Source of the DNA: Arthrobacter sp. 31Y
GTDB taxonomy: Bacteria > Actinomycetota > Actinomycetes > Actinomycetales > Micrococcaceae
Length of the DNA stretch: 64,000 nt
Reading direction: 5' to 3'
Assembly: GCF_000526335.1 (NCBI RefSeq)
Contig: NZ_JAFW01000001.1
Location: 4,526,001-4,590,000 of the forward strand
The notes beneath the pieces were generated by a model that did not search any database, was not told where the DNA came from, and worked only from the letters and a program-made list of their open reading frames with translations. Each line of letters begins with the position of its first letter. Positions within the stretch are counted from its first letter, which is position 1. Made by a program: the position numbers and the translations under genes. Positions 44,516 to 53,675 of the stretch are shown in pieces.

Positions 44516-45616
44516 ATGCAGGTAACCGCAGCAGTGGCCAGAGAGCCACACCAGCCGCTCAGTATTGAAGACCTCGAACTCGACGAACTCCGACCTAACG
44601 AAGTCCTGGTCAAAATGGTGGCATCAGGTGTGTGCCACACGGATGCGATTGTCCGCGATCAGGTGTACCCCACTCCGTTGCCCGCTGTCCTCGGGCATGA
44701 GGGTGCCGGAGTTGTTGAGCGGATCGGCAGTTCAGTAACCACTGTTCAGCCCGGCGACCACGTACTGCTCGCAGCTGCCTATTGCGGCAAATGCGATCGC
44801 TGCCGGTCTGGAGAGATGGCGTACTGCGAAAACCTCTTCGCGGCGGATTTCGGTGGACGTCGACCTGACGGCACCACAGCGCTCAGCAAGGATGGAGAAG
44901 TAATCTCCTCACACTTCTTCGGCCAGTCCTCCTTCGCCACGTATGCCAACGTCGTGGAGGAGAGCGTGGTCAGGGTTAGTGCGGATGTCCCACTGGAGAT
45001 TGTTGCCCCGCTGGGCTGCGGCATCCAGACGGGCGCTGGCGCTGTTCTGAATGAACTTAGGCCCCGGCTGAACAGCACGCTGGTGGTCATCGGGACCGGC
45101 GCCGTCGGTTCCGGTGCCATCATGGCCGGATCCGTTGCAGGCTGCGGTCGGATCATTGCTGTGGACATTCACACGTCCCGTCTTGATCTCGCCAAGGAAC
45201 TTGGCGCGACGGATGTCATCAATACCGCTGAGCAGGACCTGACTGAGGAGATCCTTCGCCTCACTGACGGGCGTGGGGCTGACTACGTGGTGGACACAAC
45301 GGCGCGTCCGGAATTGCTTCGCAAAGCGGCGGATGCCATCGCCCTGCGCGGAACGCTCGCACTGGTAGGTGCTGCCAAGCCGGGAACGGAAGTCACGTTC
45401 GAGATCGGCCTTTCGTTGGTCAAGGGGTGGACTTTCAAGACCATCATTCAGGGAAGCTCCGTGCCGCAGGTCTTCATCCCCAAGCTTATTGAGTTGTGGA
45501 AGGAAGGCAGATTCCCCATGGACAAGCTGATGCAGAACTACAACTTGGACCAGATCAACAAAGGGTTTGAGGACTCCGCCAAGGGCCACGTGATCAAGCC
45601 GGTCATTGTGTTCTAG
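44516..45616 (+). CDS. Zinc aryl-alcohol dehydrogenase
   Basis: A 366-residue zinc MDR alcohol dehydrogenase of the benzyl alcohol type. Catalytic zinc ligands in GVCHTD and GHEGAG, structural zinc in CGKCDRCRSGEMAYC, and cofactor site VVIGTGAVGSGAIMAG. It would oxidise a benzylic alcohol to the aldehyde taken by the preceding gene product. A close paralogue begins at 63442. It ends 77 bp before a convergent esterase gene; no clear terminator is seen there. Confidence 0.9.
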   Translation: MQVTAAVAREPHQPLSIEDLELDELRPNEVLVKMVASGVCHTDAIVRDQVYPTPLPAVLGHEGAGVVERIGSSVTTVQPGDHVLLAAAYCGKCDRCRSGEMAYCENLFAADFGGRRPDGTTALSKDGEVISSHFFGQSSFATYANVVEESVVRVSADVPLEIVAPLGCGIQTGAGAVLNELRPRLNSTLVVIGTGAVGSGAIMAGSVAGCGRIIAVDIHTSRLDLAKELGATDVINTAEQDLTEEILRLTDGRGADYVVDTTARPELLRKAADAIALRGTLALVGAAKPGTEVTFEIGLSLVKGWTFKTIIQGSSVPQVFIPKLIELWKEGRFPMDKLMQNYNLDQINKGFEDSAKGHVIKPVIVF

Positions 45617-45693
45617 GAGAGCCTGAACCACCCGGGACGGTGAACCACAAGTTCGCCGCCCCGGGGATAGGCTGCCAGCCGCCAACAATCCGG

Positions 45694-47526
45694 TTAGCGG
45701 CTCAAGCGTATACGGAGATCTTCGCAGATTTCGTCCGCTGCTCGGTCGGCAGACGTGGAGACATTCCCGTAGCTGAAGAAGCCGTGGTTGAGGGTGGGAT
45801 AGCAGCGGAGAGTCACGTCCACTCCTGAGTCTTTGAGCCTCTGGGCAAAGTGGAGGTTGTCCTGGTAGAGGAAATCGTGTTCACCGACGCCGATAATGGT
45901 GTGGGGCAGCCCGGCAAGGCTCGCAGCGAGAGCAGGGGATAGCGTCGGGTCATCCAATGGAATCGAGGGATCGGGGCCCAGGTATTGATGTTCCATGACG
46001 GTGCCTGCCATGAGGGTGAAATCGGTGGCTGGGTAGATGAGAAGCTGTGCCGCCAGGGTGACGTCCGTGTCCCGGCAATGATGTGCTGCGATGGCCGCGA
46101 GGTTTCCGCCAGCGCTGTCCCCGGCCACGACCAGCTTTTCCGGGTTCCCGCCGAAGCGATCGATGTGCGCGGCTACCCACTCGACCGCGGCGATGGCGTC
46201 TTCAACCCCTGCAGGGTGGGGGTTTTCGGGCGCGAGCCTGTAATCCACCTGCACGACGTGCGCCCCGGTGCGTGCGGCGATACGGCTCGCATTTCCCTCG
46301 TGCGAGTCCAGGTCACCTATGATCCAACCCCCGCCGTGAAAATAGACAACGGTGGCGTCGCTTGCGTCGTGGGGTTTTTGAATGCGAATTCTGACGTCGC
46401 CCGCCGGGCCGGGAAACGTCGATTCGGTGATCGATTCGACGTCGAAGAACTGACGGGGATAGAAGCTGTCCCTAAGCCGGACCCCCCTCTCACGGGCAGT
46501 AGGACCGTCGACGGCATGGCCGGCGACATCGGTAAATATCGGGAAGTCCCCAGTCCCTGCCATTCGTTTCTCCATGGCCTGAATGGCTGGATCAAGGTCA
46601 TTCGTCAACGCGGATCCGATACGTTCGCGCAAGAACGTGAGCGAGGCTTCGGTGACCTGTTGAAGGACGGGCTTACCGACGAACACATGGCCGCCGCCCG
46701 TTTCCAAGTATTCGGTGTCTGCACCTGCCCTGGTCAGGGAGTCGTGGAGCTGGCGACTCTGGCTGACATCGACTTGCGAGTCGTCGACGCCGTGAGCAAT
46801 AAAGACCGGCAGGCTGGCCTTGTCAACGTAGTTTATGGGCGACATTTCGGCCGCAGACCACGTGCTGCTCTCCACGAATTCCTGCACGGGATCACCCGGC
46901 ATGACCACTGGTCCCGCGCTTGAGAAAATCGCCGGTCGAATCGGAGGCGCCGACAGGTCTGCCGGACCGTACCAATCCACGACGCCTTGCAGGTCTTCGG
47001 GCTCATCGTGGAATTCTCCCGTCCGCGGGCCGGGGTCCTTGCCACAGAATCCCAGCATCATGGCAAGGTGCCCGCCGGCCGATTCGCCCCACACGACAAA
47101 CCGGCTTGAGTCCAGCGAATACTCGAGGGCATGGCCCCGGAGCCACCTGACTGCAGCCTTCAGGTCCAGCAGTTGGGCGGGGAAGGCCGCCTCCTTCGCG
47201 AGGCGGTAGTCCACCAACGCCACGGCATAGCCCGCATTGACGATGCTCTCGATGACGCCATTCTGGTGCAGGTTCGGGGCCCGCCGACGTCGCGATCCAG
47301 TTACCCAACCGCCACCGTGGACCCAAATTACGAGAGGCGCGGGCGTGTTGAGGCTGGCCGAAGAGGGGACGCGCAGGTCCAGGAACAGCGGGCGATAACC
47401 GTACTCACATGAGTACACCAAGCTGTCCCAGCGCACTTCGCCGGACGGGCCCGTCACAGGTGCATAGCGAGGAAATGCTGCCGTACCGTCCGTCAGCGGA
47501 CCTGGTTCTGTAGTCGTCGTTGACAC
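45694..47526 (-). CDS. Tandem alpha/beta hydrolase (two HSL-type esterase domains)
   Basis: A protein of about 610 residues with two complete esterase domains. Domain 1 (about 30-310) has WVHGGGWVTG, the nucleophile elbow GESAGG, and Asp/His in HGVDDSQVD and GGGHVF. Domain 2 (about 320-610) has YFHGGGWIIG, GDSAGG, GEHDFLYQDN and LNHGFFS. Domain 1 resembles BD-FAE/feruloyl-like hydrolases; domain 2 is HSL type. No signal peptide. GTG at 47526 after AGGAGC is preferred over the ATG at 47544. Divergent from a LysR regulator. Confidence 0.85.
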   Translation of the reverse strand: MSTTTTEPGPLTDGTAAFPRYAPVTGPSGEVRWDSLVYSCEYGYRPLFLDLRVPSSASLNTPAPLVIWVHGGGWVTGSRRRRAPNLHQNGVIESIVNAGYAVALVDYRLAKEAAFPAQLLDLKAAVRWLRGHALEYSLDSSRFVVWGESAGGHLAMMLGFCGKDPGPRTGEFHDEPEDLQGVVDWYGPADLSAPPIRPAIFSSAGPVVMPGDPVQEFVESSTWSAAEMSPINYVDKASLPVFIAHGVDDSQVDVSQSRQLHDSLTRAGADTEYLETGGGHVFVGKPVLQQVTEASLTFLRERIGSALTNDLDPAIQAMEKRMAGTGDFPIFTDVAGHAVDGPTARERGVRLRDSFYPRQFFDVESITESTFPGPAGDVRIRIQKPHDASDATVVYFHGGGWIIGDLDSHEGNASRIAARTGAHVVQVDYRLAPENPHPAGVEDAIAAVEWVAAHIDRFGGNPEKLVVAGDSAGGNLAAIAAHHCRDTDVTLAAQLLIYPATDFTLMAGTVMEHQYLGPDPSIPLDDPTLSPALAASLAGLPHTIIGVGEHDFLYQDNLHFAQRLKDSGVDVTLRCYPTLNHGFFSYGNVSTSADRAADEICEDLRIRLSR

Positions 47527-47583
47527 GTTGCTCCTGAAGATCATGTTGGATGCTTGCTCAGTCAGTTTGGACGGCGAAATTCA

Positions 47584-47608
47584 TAAGTGTCAAAGATCAA
47601 ATTACACT
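47584..47608. promoter_or_regulatory. LysR-type binding site candidate
   Basis: AAGTGT-N13-ACACTT is a perfect six-base inverted repeat in the 117-bp gap between the tandem esterase and the LysR gene, where an autoregulated divergent LysR site is expected. Confidence 0.5.
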
Positions 47609-47643
47609 TGGAGTAAGAAGTAAATCTAATGAATGGGTTGTAC

Positions 47644-48543
47644 ATGGAAATTCGATGGATGCGGACATTTCTGGTTGTAGCCGAGGAACTTAACTTTGGC
47701 CGCGCCGCAACGCGCCTTCATATTGCCCAGCCTGCGGTCAGCCAACAGATCATGAGCTTGGAGAAGAGCCTCGGGGTGAAGCTGTTTGAACGAAATACCC
47801 GTTCTGTCAGCCTGACGGACGCTGGCTTGGCGTTCCTCCAGCCGTGCCGGGACGCAGTCACAGCCATAGAATCAGCCGGTCTTGAAGCCAAGAATGCCGG
47901 CACGGGTGAGTTTGGACGCATACGTGTTGGCTTCAACGCGGGCTTTGCCGCGGACGCACTTTCGACCCTCTTTCGCTCCTTGCGGGGACAACTTCCGCGG
48001 CTTCAACTGGAGGTTGACTCCTCCCGCACAAACGTCCAAGTGATGGAACGGATTTCTTCGAAAGAGCTGGATATAGGCCTCGTGGGAGGGCCGGTGCACA
48101 GCCGTGACCTGGAACATTTGGTGCTTGGCTACATACGACTCGGGGTTCAGCTGCCTCGGGATCATCCCATGATCGATCGCTCCGAGATCAGGATGCGGGA
48201 CCTGGCTAAAGAACCCTTCATCCTGATCGCTCCCACTGACGGGCCCAGTATCCGCTCCCACGTTCTCGAAATGTGTGCGGAGGCAGGGTTCCAACCAAGG
48301 ATCGCGGCGGAAGTGGGAGACGGATTGACTGTGATGACCCTCATCGGGGCCGGTGTCGGTGTTGGGTTTTCCTCATCGGGCAGCACCGCACTAAAGCCCG
48401 CAGGACTTGAAGTACGGCCGATTGCCGAGGCCGCACCTGTTCCGTGCGCTCTCGTCTGGAAAAAGGGAAGCGCATCGCCGGCCCTGCGAAACGTCCTTCG
48501 GGTGGCCGCGGAGTGTTTCAGTGTTGCCGCCATTAATTCATAG
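47644..48543 (+). CDS. LysR-family transcriptional regulator
   Basis: A LysR protein of about 299 residues. The N-terminal HTH is MRTFLVVAEELNFGRAATRL, HIAQPAVSQQIMSLEKSLGV, KLFERN; the periplasmic-binding-like effector domain starts near residue 90. I prefer the ATG at 47644, matching family N-termini; an ATG at 47629 adds five residues. It probably controls the divergent tandem esterase and possibly the esterase-transporter pair downstream. Confidence 0.85.
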   Translation: MEIRWMRTFLVVAEELNFGRAATRLHIAQPAVSQQIMSLEKSLGVKLFERNTRSVSLTDAGLAFLQPCRDAVTAIESAGLEAKNAGTGEFGRIRVGFNAGFAADALSTLFRSLRGQLPRLQLEVDSSRTNVQVMERISSKELDIGLVGGPVHSRDLEHLVLGYIRLGVQLPRDHPMIDRSEIRMRDLAKEPFILIAPTDGPSIRSHVLEMCAEAGFQPRIAAEVGDGLTVMTLIGAGVGVGFSSSGSTALKPAGLEVRPIAEAAPVPCALVWKKGSASPALRNVLRVAAECFSVAAINS

Positions 48544-48668
48544 CTTTTGCTTATCAGTATTAGCTCACATTTGTCTTGGACATGAATCTGTTCCGGCTGT
48601 CATAGTCGAGCAGACCCAGGGCCCCTCCGCGGTGGCTCCGGGCTCTCGAAACTCATAAAGGACAGACA

Positions 48669-49631
48669 ATGACGTTGGATCCAGAAATCAGGAAGATTCT
48701 CGAAAAGGGCTACTGTTGGGACGCTGAACATGGTCCGCCTGACACCATCGAAGAAGCACGGGCACGAGTGGAAATCCTTCGTGCCGATATATGGAAACCC
48801 CAAATGCTCCCTGTGGGCAGCATTGAGAACCGCGCAATGAACGGATCTGGAGGGCCGCTGGACCTCCGGATTTATCGACCCAGCAAATCCGGAATCAGGC
48901 CAACAGTCGTGTACCTTCACGGGGGCGCCTGGTCAGCGGGAAGCTTGGATTCCCATGAATCCCATGCGCGCAGGCTTTGCAACCGGACAGGGGCGGTGAT
49001 CGTAGCAGTTGATTATCGTCTGGCCCCGGAAGACAGATTTCCTGCAGGGTACGAAGACTGCGCTGCTGCCCACCGCTGGGTGGTCGAACACATTGCGGAA
49101 CTGGGAGGCGACCCCTCCCGCATTGCAATAGGCGGTGACAGCGCCGGCGGCAACCTCGCCGCGGCCGTAGCGCTGGAAGCAAGAGACCAAGGCGTGCCCT
49201 TGGCGGCTCAACTGCTGATTTATCCCGCGACTGACTTGAGCGCCGTTTACCCATCGATGCGTCAGCTGGCGACCGGCTACTTCCTGGAACTCGACCCGGA
49301 CGCACAACAAGGCCAAGGTTACGTGTCCTCACCGTCGGAATTAAGCGACCGCCGCGTGTCCCCATTGTTGGCGGATCTTAAGGGCGTTGCACCCGCCGTA
49401 GTCATTGTTGCCGAATACGACCCACTCAAGGACCAAGGCGCCGTATACGCAGAGAAACTGAAGGCATCAGGCGTGAAAGTGATCTATAGAAATTTTTCCG
49501 GACTCATACATTCGTTCATGAGCATGGGTGCTTCACCGGCTGCCGTAGATGCCTCCGACACCCTTTGCGCAGACCTCGCCGGACTTCTTGGCGTCGCAGC
49601 CAACCATTACACACTTGAAGGAACACCATGA
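48669..49631 (+). CDS. Alpha/beta hydrolase, HSL-type esterase
   Basis: A 320-residue esterase with oxyanion motif YLHGGAWSAGSLDSHESHAR, nucleophile elbow GGDSAGGNLAAAV, and acid/base in AEYDPLKDQG and LIHSFMSM. Sequence likeness to domain 2 of the tandem esterase is evident in several motifs. Its stop overlaps the start of the MHS transporter (ATGA). AAAGGACAG lies ahead of the ATG. Likely acts on an ester taken up by that transporter. Confidence 0.87.
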   Translation: MTLDPEIRKILEKGYCWDAEHGPPDTIEEARARVEILRADIWKPQMLPVGSIENRAMNGSGGPLDLRIYRPSKSGIRPTVVYLHGGAWSAGSLDSHESHARRLCNRTGAVIVAVDYRLAPEDRFPAGYEDCAAAHRWVVEHIAELGGDPSRIAIGGDSAGGNLAAAVALEARDQGVPLAAQLLIYPATDLSAVYPSMRQLATGYFLELDPDAQQGQGYVSSPSELSDRRVSPLLADLKGVAPAVVIVAEYDPLKDQGAVYAEKLKASGVKVIYRNFSGLIHSFMSMGASPAAVDASDTLCADLAGLLGVAANHYTLEGTP

Positions 49632-51016
49632 ACACACAACTAAGCGGCCCCGATGAGGAGCTTGTATCCAGCAACGCCGCAGTTGCGTCAGCCCCCTCTG
49701 CAGGTTCAGTTGCACGAACGTCGGCTGCCAACGGGGCTGGAAACCGGATGGCAAAGCGCGCGGCCATGAGCGCCTTCCTCGGCAGCCTCGTGGAGTACTA
49801 CGATTTCGTACTCTTCGCCACCGCTGCAGCACTTGTGTTCGGCCCTGTGTTCTTCGCTCCGCTGGGCACTGTAGGCGCACTTCTGGCTTCTTTGGGAACC
49901 TTCGGGGTTGCATACATCGCCCGTCCCATAGGCGCGGTTCTGTTTGGAACCTTTGGGGACAAACTCGGCCGCAAGCGCGCTTTGGTGTGGTCCCTGAATC
50001 TCATGGGCATCGCAACGGTGCTGATCGGACTCCTGCCGTCTTACCAAACGATTGGTGTGGCGGCCCCCATTTTGCTCGTTGCGCTCCGCTTGGCTCAAGG
50101 TCTCTCCGCTGGCGGCGAGCAAGCTGGTTCCAACTCTCTCACCATGGAACACGCCCCTGCCGGCAAGCGCGGACTCTACGCGAGCTGGACGATGCAGGGC
50201 ACGGCGTTGGGCACACTGCTCGGTTCCGTAGCCTTCATTCTGGCAACGAGTATGGACAAGTCTGTACTCCTGGACTGGGGCTGGCGCATCCCGTTCCTGA
50301 TCGCTGCCCCACTGATGCTTGTGGCTCTCTACGTCCGCAAGGGGGTCACCGAGACGGAGAGCTTTAACGCCGTCAAATCAGCACACGACACAGCCAAGGT
50401 GCCGGCCGTCGTTGTATTCCGCCATCATTGGCCTGCACTTCTGCGCGTCATCGGCTGCAGTCTTATGGCCGTTGGAGGAACGACAGCGACCGTATATGCC
50501 CTTAGTTTCGCGACTTCCCGGACAGGCATGCCGGCAAGCCAGTTCCTCCTGGCCTCAACCTTGGGGGCGGTTTTCAGTCTGGTCACACTCCCGCTGTGGG
50601 CCTGGCTCTCGGATCGCATCGGACGCCGCCCCGTTTTTGCGGGTTCCGCCATACTCACAGCCATCGTCTGGTTTCCATTCTTCATGGCCGTTTCCACCGG
50701 TAATTTCGTTCTGGTTCTCCTGGCCTTCATCGCTTTCATGGGCGTTGGCTCCGCAGCCAACGGCGCCGGCGCCTCCTTCTTTACAGAGATGTTTCCCGCC
50801 AGGGTTCGCTATACAGGCGTAGCCATCGGAACTCAATTGGGTTTCATGCTCGCAGGTTTCGCACCCGCCATCGAGACGGCCATTCAGGGCGAGGGAACAA
50901 GCGGGTGGCTTCCGGTCGCGGTCTTCGCGGCGGTCTGCGGGCTGGTGGCGGCGATTGCCGCGTTGAGTGCAAAGGAAACCCATAATGTAGCGGTTAAAGA
51001 CTTGGACGCCAGCTAA
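49628..51016 (+). CDS. MFS metabolite/H+ symporter (MHS family)
   Basis: A 462-residue carrier with SLVEYYDFVLFATAAALVFG in helix 1 and GDKLGRKRALVWSL after helix 2, as in MHS proteins. It is co-translated with the esterase before it (4-bp overlap). The hydrophilic N-terminus of about 45 residues is longer than usual and Ala/Ser-rich. Confidence 0.87.
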   Translation: MNTQLSGPDEELVSSNAAVASAPSAGSVARTSAANGAGNRMAKRAAMSAFLGSLVEYYDFVLFATAAALVFGPVFFAPLGTVGALLASLGTFGVAYIARPIGAVLFGTFGDKLGRKRALVWSLNLMGIATVLIGLLPSYQTIGVAAPILLVALRLAQGLSAGGEQAGSNSLTMEHAPAGKRGLYASWTMQGTALGTLLGSVAFILATSMDKSVLLDWGWRIPFLIAAPLMLVALYVRKGVTETESFNAVKSAHDTAKVPAVVVFRHHWPALLRVIGCSLMAVGGTTATVYALSFATSRTGMPASQFLLASTLGAVFSLVTLPLWAWLSDRIGRRPVFAGSAILTAIVWFPFFMAVSTGNFVLVLLAFIAFMGVGSAANGAGASFFTEMFPARVRYTGVAIGTQLGFMLAGFAPAIETAIQGEGTSGWLPVAVFAAVCGLVAAIAALSAKETHNVAVKDLDAS

Positions 51017-51027
51017 AGGGTCCGCCA

Positions 51028-51053
51028 GGTCGGCGACTAATTAGTCGCCGACC
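51028..51053. repeat. Perfect 26-bp palindrome
   Basis: Arms GGTCGGCGACTAA and TTAGTCGCCGACC join with no spacer 12 bp after the MHS stop. A second strong hairpin follows at 51091. It may be a first-stage terminator or a protein-binding site. Confidence 0.6.
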
Positions 51054-51081
51054 GGTGACCGGTTCTTATCGCCAGGCGAAC

Positions 51082-51128
51082 ACAAACAAGAGCGGACGAC
51101 GGCGGGTGCTTACCCGCCGTCGTCCGCT
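51082..51128. terminator. Repeated bidirectional hairpin element, copy 1
   Basis: Arms AGCGGACGACGGCGGGT (51091-51107) and their complement (51112-51128) with loop GCTT. The preceding ACAAACAAG is also shared with the copy at 61577-61623, giving 47 identical bases. It lies between convergent genes ending at 51016 and 51158. Confidence 0.8.
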
Positions 51129-51157
51129 ACTGCTCGCCACGCCCGGCCGTCATGGGT

Positions 51158-51604
51158 TCAGATGACGTATCCGTTGGCTTGGAGGATGGTGTCCAGCCAG
51201 GGGACCCGGTTGGTGAAGCGTTTGGTTTTGTTTGGCGAAGTCCATCGGTAGGTGTCGTGTTCCCAGTCGATCCTTAGGCGGCGATTTTTTGTGTGGGCTA
51301 CGTAGGTGTGGATTCTCCAGGCTTGGTTTTGGGTGTCGTTGATGACTAAGTCGGGTCCCTTGCGCAGGCTGTGGAGGTCTTCGGTGCGGAGACCTGTTTC
51401 TTCGAAGAGTTCGTCGATGACTTGTTGGTGTGCTGGTGTGTTTTCTTCGACATACCCGGTAATGCAGTGCCATAAGCCTTGATCGTGGCTGAGGAGATGA
51501 CTTCGTCTGAACAGCGCTATCTTTCCCCGCCATTCCAGGATGACGGCCACCACGGTCCTTGACCGCGGAATGCCAGGACACATTTCCATGGAATTTTGGC
51601 TCAC
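51158..51604 (-). CDS. NUDIX hydrolase
   Basis: A 148-residue NUDIX-fold protein. The box reads GYVEENTPAHQQ, then VIDELFEETGL, so the usual Arg of REUxEExGU is Asp, while the metal-binding Glu pair is kept. It should hydrolyse a nucleoside diphosphate derivative; the substrate is unknown. The GTG start at 51604 overlaps the stop of the DHA2 exporter gene. A later ATG at 51589 is possible. Confidence 0.8.
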   Translation of the reverse strand: MSQNSMEMCPGIPRSRTVVAVILEWRGKIALFRRSHLLSHDQGLWHCITGYVEENTPAHQQVIDELFEETGLRTEDLHSLRKGPDLVINDTQNQAWRIHTYVAHTKNRRLRIDWEHDTYRWTSPNKTKRFTNRVPWLDTILQANGYVI

Positions 51605-53037
51605 TCAGAATCCTCGGGGTCGCGGCGCATCAGCGCGAAGGAGATGATGGCTGCGAGCACCATGAAACCTGATGCCCACTGAAAGGCGAGCACAAAGCCG
51701 GCAACGGCTGCAGCGGAACTCGCCTGACCCTGGGCAGCAGTTGCGGCGGCACCCGCGGCAACGGAACTGAGAAGGGCGGTTCCTACAGCCCCTCCCACTT
51801 GCTGCGAAGTATTGACTACGGCCGATGCGATACCAAGGTCTTTTGGTTGCACGCCATCAGTGGCGAGCACCATGGAGCAGGTAAAGGCAGTGCCCGTGCC
51901 AAGCCCGATCAAGAGGCTCGCAGGGAGCACGACTGTTGGGTAAGTGTTTTCGGTCGTAATCCCGGTTAGCCATAGTAGGCCCGCGCCGCTGACCAAGTAG
52001 CCCGTTCCCATGAGCATTTGCGTAGGGATCCTGCGCATGAGCCTGGGGCCGGCAAAGCTGGAACCGAGGATCAGGCAGAGCACTACCGGGAGGAAAGCTA
52101 TACCGCACCACAGGGGTGTGAAGCCAAGAATTGACTGCAGATAATAGGACAGAAGAAGGAACTGGGTGAATAGAACGGCTGATGCCAAAGCTCCGCTGAG
52201 ATATGCAGAACCGCGGTTGCGGTTCATGAGCACGTGCAGGGGAAGCAGTGGAGAACCGACGCGGCTTTCTATGATGGCGAAGGTTGTTAGCAGGACGAGA
52301 GCGGCAACGATTGAGCTGACGGTGGAAACGTGTCCCCAGCCCATGGTTTCGGCTCTGCTGAATCCAAACACGAGGCTTGCCAGGCCGGCTGAGACCATCA
52401 GGAGTCCGGAGAGATCCAGTCGATCCGCTTGGGCTTGAGCACGGGCTTCTTTTATGTAAATGATCCTGCCGGCGAGTGCCGCTGCGGCGAAGAACGCGTT
52501 CACCAATAGGGTCCACCGCCAGGATGTGAATTCTGTGAGGCTGCCCCCGAGGAGCATGCCGATGCCACCGCCGGCGCCAGCCACCGCGCTGAACACGCCA
52601 ACAGCTCTCGTCCGTTCACGCCCCTTGGCGAAGGTGACTGAAAGTAGGGTCAGGGCCGCCGGGGCGAGAATTGCTGCGCAGGCACCCTGCACAACACGTG
52701 CAGCAATGAGGAACTCAATTGTGGGGGCAAGGCCGCCGAGCACCGAAGCGGCCCCGAACCCCAGCAGCCCGATGGTGAATGCGCGTCCATGCCCCCAGCG
52801 GTCAGAAAGGCGTCCGCCTAGGAGTAGCAACGCACCAAATGTGAGGCTGTATGAGGTGATGACCCATTGACGGCCATCGTCGCTGAACCCAAGATCCTGT
52901 TGGGCCTGCGGCAGGGAGACGTTCATGATCGAAGCATCGAAGACCACCATCAGCTGGGCAAGGGAAATAACGACCAGCGCTATCCAGCCACGTTTAGTGG
53001 CGGGTTCGGTGGTGAGTGTTGCTGATGTTTCGGTCAT
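51601..53037 (-). CDS. DHA2-family (14-helix) MFS exporter
   Basis: A 478-residue drug/H+ antiporter-type exporter. LMVVFDASIMNVSLPQAQQD in helix 1, GGRLSDRWGHGRAFTIGL after helix 2, and GGGIGMLLGGSLTEFTSWRW around helix 5 (antiporter motif C) are EmrB/QacA features. Start at 53037 (MTETSATLTT). It may export toxic products of the adjacent monooxygenase pathway. It lies 107 bp after the flavin reductase gene, without a terminator. Confidence 0.87.
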   Translation of the reverse strand: MTETSATLTTEPATKRGWIALVVISLAQLMVVFDASIMNVSLPQAQQDLGFSDDGRQWVITSYSLTFGALLLLGGRLSDRWGHGRAFTIGLLGFGAASVLGGLAPTIEFLIAARVVQGACAAILAPAALTLLSVTFAKGRERTRAVGVFSAVAGAGGGIGMLLGGSLTEFTSWRWTLLVNAFFAAAALAGRIIYIKEARAQAQADRLDLSGLLMVSAGLASLVFGFSRAETMGWGHVSTVSSIVAALVLLTTFAIIESRVGSPLLPLHVLMNRNRGSAYLSGALASAVLFTQFLLLSYYLQSILGFTPLWCGIAFLPVVLCLILGSSFAGPRLMRRIPTQMLMGTGYLVSGAGLLWLTGITTENTYPTVVLPASLLIGLGTGTAFTCSMVLATDGVQPKDLGIASAVVNTSQQVGGAVGTALLSSVAAGAAATAAQGQASSAAAVAGFVLAFQWASGFMVLAAIISFALMRRDPEDSE

Positions 53038-53144
53038 GTCGGCGTCTCCGGGATGATGTGACTGCGTCGGGCTGGACCCAGGGGTGCGGATAGGTGTGTC
53101 TCCCAACTGCGATTTGGCTGAGCAGTCAGGAGACACACGCTGAA

Positions 53145-53666
53145 TTAATCCGTGCTCTGCAGGTGTCGGTACTGCCCCTTGAAGAACAGGAGCGGTTCGG
53201 ATTGGCCCGCGTCAGCGCTGATAAGTTCGTTGACAGCCCCCACAACTATGAAGTGGTCGCCAGCTTCGTACTCGGCGTGAATGGTGCAATCGATCCAGAT
53301 CAGGCTGTCTGCCAATATCGGATTTCCGCTGGAAGTCGGTTCCCAAGTGATACCAGCCCACTTGTCCGTTCCTGAGCGGGCAAATTGATTTGCGATCGAG
53401 TGCTGGTGGTGGGCCAGCACGTTGACGGCGAATTTCCCGGTACTGCGGATCCGCGGGTAAGTGGTTGAGGTCTTCATGACACTGAATGAAATCAGCGGTG
53501 GTTCGACTGAGACGCTGTAGAAGGATTGGCAGGTGAAACCCAGGGGCTCGCCATCGTCGTCACCTGTGACAATGGTCAGCCCCGATGCGTAGTGTCCCAA
53601 GGTGTCACGGAAGCGGCGTGCGTCGATGGTGGATGTGTGTTCGGCGAGCTGTGAAGGAGTGTTCAT
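53145..53666 (-). CDS. Flavin reductase (HpaC/NtaB-like)
   Basis: A 173-residue FMN-binding split-barrel reductase. The pattern RRFRDTLGHYASGLTIVTGD, GFTCQSFYSVSVEPPLISFS, TGKFAVNVLAHHQ and the terminal PLLFFKGQYR fits the family that supplies FMNH2 to two-component monooxygenases. Partner is most likely the NtaA-type enzyme at 59089 in the same transcription unit. Confidence 0.9.
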   Translation of the reverse strand: MNTPSQLAEHTSTIDARRFRDTLGHYASGLTIVTGDDDGEPLGFTCQSFYSVSVEPPLISFSVMKTSTTYPRIRSTGKFAVNVLAHHQHSIANQFARSGTDKWAGITWEPTSSGNPILADSLIWIDCTIHAEYEAGDHFIVVGAVNELISADAGQSEPLLFFKGQYRHLQSTD

Positions 53667-53675
53667 CGTTAGTAC

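Noticed and set aside
42947..44551. 534-codon minus-strand frame opposite the aldehyde dehydrogenase
   Set aside because: Antisense shadow of the dehydrogenase, with composition unlike real proteins and no domain signature.
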